A stretch of 17,829 nt of DNA from CAZJJY01 sp964546445 (GTDB taxonomy: Bacteria > Patescibacteriota > Microgenomatia > PFEM01 > JAPLYW01): assembly GCA_964546445.1 (NCBI GenBank), contig CAZJJY010000007.1, positions 1 through 17,829 on the forward strand. Direction: 5' to 3'. Below the pieces are notes generated by a model. That model saw only the letters and a program-made list of their open reading frames with translations, was not told the origin of the DNA and did not search any database. The translations under genes and the position numbers were made by a program. Below, one piece after another: positions 13,613 to 17,829 of the stretch; position 1 is the first letter of the stretch, and each line of letters starts with the position of its first letter.

Positions 13613-13936
13613 AAAAAGAATTTCAGTCAGGCACCAAAGCAGCATAAGAAATCCTACTGCTGTAGATAAAAATACAAGAATGGAATGATCTTTCTTTCTT
13701 GTAATATCGATAATACCGATAAAAAAAGCCGCAATCCCGCAAACAAACCCAGTTAACATCGGCAACGCTACTCCGGGTCTGACAACAATATCGTGCGGTA
13801 TTGTTTTTCCAGCCGGAACAGATTCATAAAAACCTACGAATGACATACCGATATAAAAAAATATTGGTATCACAACGATTAATGCAATAGACCATTTGCC
13901 TAAAATAGTATTTGGCAGAAGTTTAATATTTTTCAT
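13604..13936 (-). CDS. Small three-helix membrane protein
   Basis: The 110-residue protein has three hydrophobic segments, about 14-36, 57-76 and 85-106. A polar loop between the first two contains AGKTIPHDIVVRPG and a short RKKD turn separates the last two. No catalytic motif or known family is recognised. It is monocistronic by appearance: a 222-bp gap precedes it, a terminator ends it, and hflX lies upstream. Nothing in the gap (13937-14158) was recognisable beyond AT-rich sequence. Confidence 0.6.
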   Translation of the reverse strand: MKNIKLLPNTILGKWSIALIVVIPIFFYIGMSFVGFYESVPAGKTIPHDIVVRPGVALPMLTGFVCGIAAFFIGIIDITRKKDHSILVFLSTAVGFLMLLWCLTEILFPH

Positions 13937-14158
13937 ATTATTAGATTATTTTATTTTTATAAAGTTTTATAAAGACTAAATCGAACCTTTTTAATGACTG
14001 CAAAACAACTCTTTTTAATTCCCAGCTACAATGTAATTTAAACTCGAGCCGTGGAAAATGTTCAATCTCTTGTATTATATTGTAACTATAAGCAAAAGAA
14101 ATATAAAAATGAATAGAAACAAAAAAAATCTAAAACATTGCCTTATCATTTCTTCTCG

Positions 14159-15307
14159 TTACAAATTATCAAGGTAGCTTAGGTGCCTGGCACGTTTTAG
14201 ACCCATGCTAAGAAGCTTGGTTTCAATGATATCAACCAAGTTATCGACACCTTGATTATTTTTGGCACTGATAAAAATATGTTTGTTTTTGTGATATTTC
14301 TCTGAGAGTTCGTCTCTTTTGATTTTTGATAATATGTCAGTTTTATTGAATACATATATTTGTTGTTTTGATTCTAGATTTATACTTTTAAGTATTTTAT
14401 TAACGGTGTTTATCTTTAGATGTATATTTTTATCTGAACTATCGATAACGTGAAGCAGTACGTCTGCGTTGATAGTTTCTAAAAGAGTGGATTTAAAAGC
14501 ATCAATTAGCATAGTAGGTAAATCTTGGATAAATCCAATTGTGTCTGAAATGAATATTTTCTTGCCTATATTTTGTAAATACATGCTACTAACGCTGCTA
14601 TCTAGAGTGGCAAATAGGGTATTTTCAACTTTATCCTGCTTACTGCTGATAGCATTAAAAAGAGTAGTTTTGCCTGCGTTGGTGTAGCCAATGATTGATA
14701 CTGTTGGAATTCCAGATTGCTTTCGATGCTTCATTTGCTGATGTCGGTTTTGGGTAACTTTTTCGAGTTCACTCTTAACAGTTTTTATCTCTTTTTGCCA
14801 GTGGCGATGCATAATTTCTGTGTTTTTCTCCCCAACTCCCCTTGTTCCAATACCCCCCGCTTGCCGCGACATAGAGATACCCAACCCACTTAGTTCTGGC
14901 CCATGATGATTTAGTTCGGCTAGCTTGATCTGGAGTTTGGCTTCGGCAGTACTTGCGTGTTTTTTGAATATTTGAAGTATTAGCTGGGTACGATCCCAAA
15001 TTTTACATGAACTTTGGACGCTGATAATACTCTCAAGAGTGAATAGTAGACTAGATTTGAGATGGTCGTTTATGACAACAATGTTTATATCTTCTGCTTC
15101 GACTAATCGTTTTATCTCTTGGACTTTTCCAGAACCAATATAAGTACTACTATCCTTATGACTTGCGTTTTGGGTAATAACCTTGTCGACATTTCCTCCA
15201 TATGTGTCCACGAGTAATTCAGCTTCTTTTAGACTGGTTTGTTGTGCTTGAAGATCTTTAGTCCTGTCAGTTAAGCCTATTATTAAAATTTTTAGTTTTT
15301 GTTTCAT
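14159..15307 (-). CDS. hflX: HflX ribosome-splitting GTPase
   Basis: This 382-residue protein has the HflX N-terminal domain (STYIGSGKVQEI near 54-65), a linker helix and the G domain. G1 is GYTNAGKTT (207-215), G3 is DTIGF (255-259), G4 is NKTD (321-324) and G5 is SAK (347-349). HflX dissociates stalled or hibernating ribosomes after stress. The signature usually written GxRGPGETQLE appears as GTRGVGEKNTE (154-164), so the conserved Pro and the TQ pair are changed. The G domain itself looks intact. It starts 32 nt after the Nudix gene and is probably in the same transcript. Confidence 0.93.
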   Translation of the reverse strand: MKQKLKILIIGLTDRTKDLQAQQTSLKEAELLVDTYGGNVDKVITQNASHKDSSTYIGSGKVQEIKRLVEAEDINIVVINDHLKSSLLFTLESIISVQSSCKIWDRTQLILQIFKKHASTAEAKLQIKLAELNHHGPELSGLGISMSRQAGGIGTRGVGEKNTEIMHRHWQKEIKTVKSELEKVTQNRHQQMKHRKQSGIPTVSIIGYTNAGKTTLFNAISSKQDKVENTLFATLDSSVSSMYLQNIGKKIFISDTIGFIQDLPTMLIDAFKSTLLETINADVLLHVIDSSDKNIHLKINTVNKILKSINLESKQQIYVFNKTDILSKIKRDELSEKYHKNKHIFISAKNNQGVDNLVDIIETKLLSMGLKRARHLSYLDNL

Positions 15308-15339
15308 TTGTGTAAGGCAGGTTGGATAAAGAGCCTATT

Positions 15340-15786
15340 TTATAACAAACAATCCTTAATTGTTTGCAAGTGCTTGTTTATAAAAGTTTTTTGTTCTGGG
15401 ATAAGTTTTTGAGGGACTTTTTTAAAAAAATTAATTTTTTTACCTTGTTTACTTCCCCTTGGTTTACCATTTTTTATTTTGGCTAAATAACAACTGCTAA
15501 TGCTGTGCCTGCCTTCGTCGTTGAAGTATTCAATTATTCCTAGATGTTTGATATCTTTAAGCTTAACTCCTAATTCTTCTTTGATAATTCTGTTTATTGC
15601 ATTTTTGATTGGTTCCATAAATAGAATTGTTCCTCCAGGAATATGCCACATACCTTTGAATGGAGGAATTGCCCTTTTAGTAAGCAAAAAACCTTTTTTC
15701 GAAACTACAATTACGTCTATTGTGGCTCTAGGGACTTTGTGATATATTTCCACGAATTCTTTAAACGGAATTTTTTTGAGTTTCAT
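15340..15786 (-). CDS. Nudix hydrolase
   Basis: This 148-residue single-domain protein carries a complete Nudix box: G52, five residues, E58, seven residues, R66, then K-E70-E71-L-G73. The Glu residues bind magnesium and the family cleaves nucleoside-diphosphate-linked compounds. The MWHIPGGTI and LTKRAIPPFKG segments resemble the GDP-mannose hydrolase / general NUDIX branch, but the substrate cannot be told from sequence. It heads a likely two-gene unit with hflX. The perfect -10 (15796-15801) lies 9 nt before the ATG, so the message is probably leaderless. Confidence 0.9.
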   Translation of the reverse strand: MKLKKIPFKEFVEIYHKVPRATIDVIVVSKKGFLLTKRAIPPFKGMWHIPGGTILFMEPIKNAINRIIKEELGVKLKDIKHLGIIEYFNDEGRHSISSCYLAKIKNGKPRGSKQGKKINFFKKVPQKLIPEQKTFINKHLQTIKDCLL

Positions 15787-15795
15787 CTAAATTTT

Positions 15796-15801
15796 ATTAT
15801 A
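15796..15801 (-). promoter_or_regulatory. -10 element of the Nudix-hflX unit
   Basis: A perfect TATAAT on the minus strand, 9 nt before the ATG. No clear -35 is seen at 16-18 nt. Confidence 0.55.
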
Positions 15802-15816
15802 ACAAATTTTTAGTTT

Positions 15817-15900
15817 GTTGAGCAGGTAGGTCTAGTCCCCTTCGATCCTATGCCTACGGTTCTATTTCTAGCGAGTTGAACAGGTCGGTCTTGACCCTTT
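15817..15900. repeat. Imperfect 26-bp direct repeat, period 58
   Basis: Copies at 15817-15842 and 15875-15900 share the pattern GTTGARCAGGTNGGTC followed by a C-rich end and T. They lie in the gap between the Nudix and GNAT genes, immediately upstream of the Nudix -10. They could be a regulator-binding site, a duplicated remnant or small-repeat elements. Confidence 0.55.
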
Positions 15901-15974
15901 CTGTCCTTATAGCTTAATTTGAGTTTGGGGTTATAGTTTGCGTTTGTTGGTTCTAGTTGACTATGTAGTATACT

Positions 15975-16601
15975 TTATGAATTTGCTTTATGAAGATAGA
16001 ACAGGGCCTTACAACGACACGGGGGCTTTCCACAATTCGGACATGAATACCCTTCTTTTAGACTATCTTCCTTCCAATATTCTTCAACCCCGAGAATATT
16101 TTTAAAGCTTAATTTCTCAAGGATTTTTGGCGAAGAACCTGGTTTTCCTGAAGCCCAGGCAACTGCGAGAATTAATTCGCATGACATATTTTTTAATCTT
16201 TCTATTGCTTCTTTTATAAGCTCTGCACCTATTCCCTTTTGTCGATATTCCTGTTTTACGGCAACGGATTTAATTAGACCTGTTGTATAGGCTGGAAGCA
16301 TGATATCAACACTATTCTGTTGAAAGGTTAAATTATATTTTTCTCTTTCCTTTTCATCTAATCGATTAGCCAATATGACCCCCAATAGCTCTCCATCTGA
16401 ACTGTAGGATCCTAATGATATGTATTTTTCGGGATGACTAGCGTAACTCAACAAGTCTTCCGAAGGAATATAATTTTCACCAAGTCCTATGTCGTAAATT
16501 TTCTTAGCCTGTTTTAGGGAATTAATGTCTGAAGGATTAATATCGTTAATTGTCCTAGAACATAAGGAGTTTTCTTTATTTTGAGAATATTCATTTAACA
16601 T
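15975..16601 (-). CDS. GNAT acetyltransferase with C-terminal cysteine cluster
   Basis: The 208 residues contain a GNAT core with the acetyl-CoA pyrophosphate loop RQKGIG (120-125) after the strand LIKSVAV. The helix AELIKEAIERL follows, and later ILEKLSFKNI typical of motif B. The C-terminus adds CPNCGKPPCRC (C187, C190, C195, C197), a zinc-ribbon-like cluster unusual for a simple GNAT enzyme. The acceptor substrate is unknown. An extended -10 lies 6 nt before the ATG at 16601. Confidence 0.85.
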   Translation of the reverse strand: MLNEYSQNKENSLCSRTINDINPSDINSLKQAKKIYDIGLGENYIPSEDLLSYASHPEKYISLGSYSSDGELLGVILANRLDEKEREKYNLTFQQNSVDIMLPAYTTGLIKSVAVKQEYRQKGIGAELIKEAIERLKNMSCELILAVAWASGKPGSSPKILEKLSFKNILGVEEYWKEDSLKEGYSCPNCGKPPCRCKALFYLHKANS

Positions 16602-16607
16602 TGACTA

Positions 16608-16616
16608 ATTATACCA
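16608..16616 (-). promoter_or_regulatory. Extended -10 promoter of the GNAT gene
   Basis: Minus-strand TGGTATAAT combines a perfect -10 with the TGn extension, which can compensate for the missing -35. The gap to the ATG is 6 nt, so the start would fall on or beside the A of the ATG. Confidence 0.6.
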
Positions 16617-16665
16617 AAATAAAACAATTTCTATTTGATTCTGTAGTAGTTTAGATGTACGACTT

Positions 16666-16800
16666 TGGTTGCTCCTAAAGGATTTATTCTGCAACCAGAA
16701 GATAGAGTTTGATTTCAATTTAGATTATATTAAATCTTTTAAGGTAGCGATACCGCACTGTCGCAGCGGGAAGGTGGAAAGACAGATCATCCAAGACTTA
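16666..16800. other. Structured, partly GC-rich intergenic segment
   Basis: Between GNAT and the GH130 gene are TGGTTGC with GCAACCA (16666-16672 and 16691-16697). Further on is a GC-rich block (about 16743-16783) with a GGTA-GCGA-TACC tetraloop hairpin and a nested CCG...CTG-TCG-CAG-CGG hairpin when read on the plus strand. It could be the 3' untranslated region of the GH130 gene or a small RNA. No known riboswitch class was recognised. Confidence 0.35.
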
Positions 16801-16816
16801 TTTTGCTGGTCGGGGT

Positions 16817-17829
16817 TTATAGGTTTAGGGGGCTTTTCTTGAGTTCGGCCAAGAGCTCGGCAAAATCAACAGATTTCGCGGCGATTAACTTGTCGGCAGC
16901 GCCATAATAAATATAAAGTCTTTTCTCTCTTATTACTGCTCCGGTGGGAAAGACAACATTATTTGTAACGCCACTTTTTTCCCAGGGAGCCTTTGGGGAA
17001 AACAGGGGTTCTTTTAATCGCCCTAAAACTTTTAAAGGGTTTTCAAGATCAAGAAGGGCAGCGGTAGCATGGTAAATTTTCCCTAAAGGAGTATCCTCTA
17101 CTGCATGATAGATAATGAGCCATCCGTCTTTTGTTTCAATAGGGGGACAACCGCCGCCAACGTTGCGGTTTTCAAACCAAAAGAGAGGATCAAGCACAAT
17201 AAAATCACCTAAATTCTTGAAATAATTCCTCCAGAAACTTTCAGTAAGTTCGGAGAAATTTTTAAAGTAAATAATTTGGATTCCGGGTAAGACTCGATGA
17301 AGAAGAGCAAATTTATGATTGAATTTTTTAGGAAAGAGTAAGGCATCTTTCTCAAATAGTAAAATATCCTTACCACTTTTTTCTTTGTAGAATATTTCAA
17401 ACATAGTGTATCTCTCTCTGACTTTTGACTTGCGAAAAATGTCCTCTGCTTCGTCATAAGAGATTTTTGGGGAAATAAGACCCTGTTTAGTAAAATGGAT
17501 GAGATCTTTACTTGTTGCGTAAGAAACAAGGGCATTTTTGCCATCATAGGCAGTATAAAAAAGATAATATGTTTCTTCTAAAAAAGTAATTCTTGGATCT
17601 TCTACGCCCTTTTTCTCATAATCATATTCTGGGAAAAGAACCGGCTTCTTAAACCTCTTGACAACTTTATTACCAACCAATTGGCAGTAACCTATGGAAG
17701 AAACATTATTAAGGTTAATTGCTCGATAGAACATGTGGGTAATATTACCCACATGAATACAGGTAGGGTTGCAAACACTCTTATTTTCGAATTCTAGATT
17801 CGTTTTTTCTAAAATTATTCCTTCATTTT
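16817..17829 (-). CDS. GH130-family glycosidase/phosphorylase, 5' partial
   Basis: The frame stays open upstream of the GTG at 17752 to the window edge. The extra codons read LEFENKSVCNPTCIHVGN, which fits the conserved GH130 N-terminus (NP followed by YRA). The true start is therefore beyond 17829 and at least 25 residues are missing from a GTG-based call. Within the gene, YRAIN, GVEDPRI, YLFYTAYDG and GGCPPIETKDGWLIIYHA are typical of the five-bladed propeller of GH130. Members are mannoside phosphorylases or mannosidases acting on beta-mannosides. Specificity cannot be told here. Codon use is visibly more GC-rich towards the 3' end than in neighbouring genes, a possible sign of later acquisition. 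Confidence 0.85.
   Translation of the reverse strand, partial: NEGIILEKTNLEFENKSVCNPTCIHVGNITHMFYRAINLNNVSSIGYCQLVGNKVVKRFKKPVLFPEYDYEKKGVEDPRITFLEETYYLFYTAYDGKNALVSYATSKDLIHFTKQGLISPKISYDEAEDIFRKSKVRERYTMFEIFYKEKSGKDILLFEKDALLFPKKFNHKFALLHRVLPGIQIIYFKNFSELTESFWRNYFKNLGDFIVLDPLFWFENRNVGGGCPPIETKDGWLIIYHAVEDTPLGKIYHATAALLDLENPLKVLGRLKEPLFSPKAPWEKSGVTNNVVFPTGAVIREKRLYIYYGAADKLIAAKSVDFAELLAELKKSPLNL

Noticed and set aside
1..17829. CRISPR arrays, insertion sequences, toxin-antitoxin pairs or phage genes
   Set aside because: No regular repeat-spacer pattern, transposase or integrase motifs were seen. The HNH gene is the only mobile-element-like gene.

Overview
This is an AT-rich window of about 17.8 kb that most resembles a Patescibacteria / Candidate Phyla Radiation genome. 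That placement is inference from gene content. The window has a giant GT-C type membrane protein, a CxxC-x17-CxxC zinc protein, a DUF2130 coiled-coil nuclease-like protein, a sortase next to a minimal surface protein, tRNAs without encoded CCA, and many very short intergenic gaps. TGA works as a normal stop: the sortase and the large glycosyltransferase-like gene both end in TGA where their proteins should end. The recoded Gracilibacteria/SR1 code is therefore unlikely. Except for obg, every gene lies on the minus strand.

Layout. At 25-608 a tRNA-His gene with an abnormal elbow sits 5 nt behind an HNH endonuclease gene, and a second tRNA-like 3' half lies just beyond it. From 715 to 6888 is a cell-surface block: a 983-residue membrane glycosyltransferase-like protein, a lipoprotein, a DUF11-like protein with an IPKTG sorting signal, its probable sortase, and a Pro/Thr-rich membrane-anchored protein. 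Four tRNA genes (Arg, Gly, Pro, Leu) are interleaved at 6260-7106. The stretch 7137-8018 has no convincing gene, but a sigma70-type promoter at one end and a strong intrinsic terminator at the other delimit an RNA of about 880 nt with several long complementary segments. It lies directly upstream of the tRNA-Leu gene. This is the best candidate for something undescribed.

From 8037 onward come housekeeping and accessory genes: a YkgJ-like cysteine-cluster protein, Obg, a GIY-YIG nuclease, DUF2130, a JAMM-like protein beside an ATP-grasp protein, a zinc-ribbon protein, a small membrane protein, HflX with a Nudix gene, a GNAT acetyltransferase with a C-terminal cysteine cluster, and a GH130-family gene that runs off the right edge.

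Expression. At least five genes have a good -10 element only 6-9 nt before the start codon and no Shine-Dalgarno sequence, so leaderless mRNAs appear common here. All functions come from reading motifs by eye; no database search was run.
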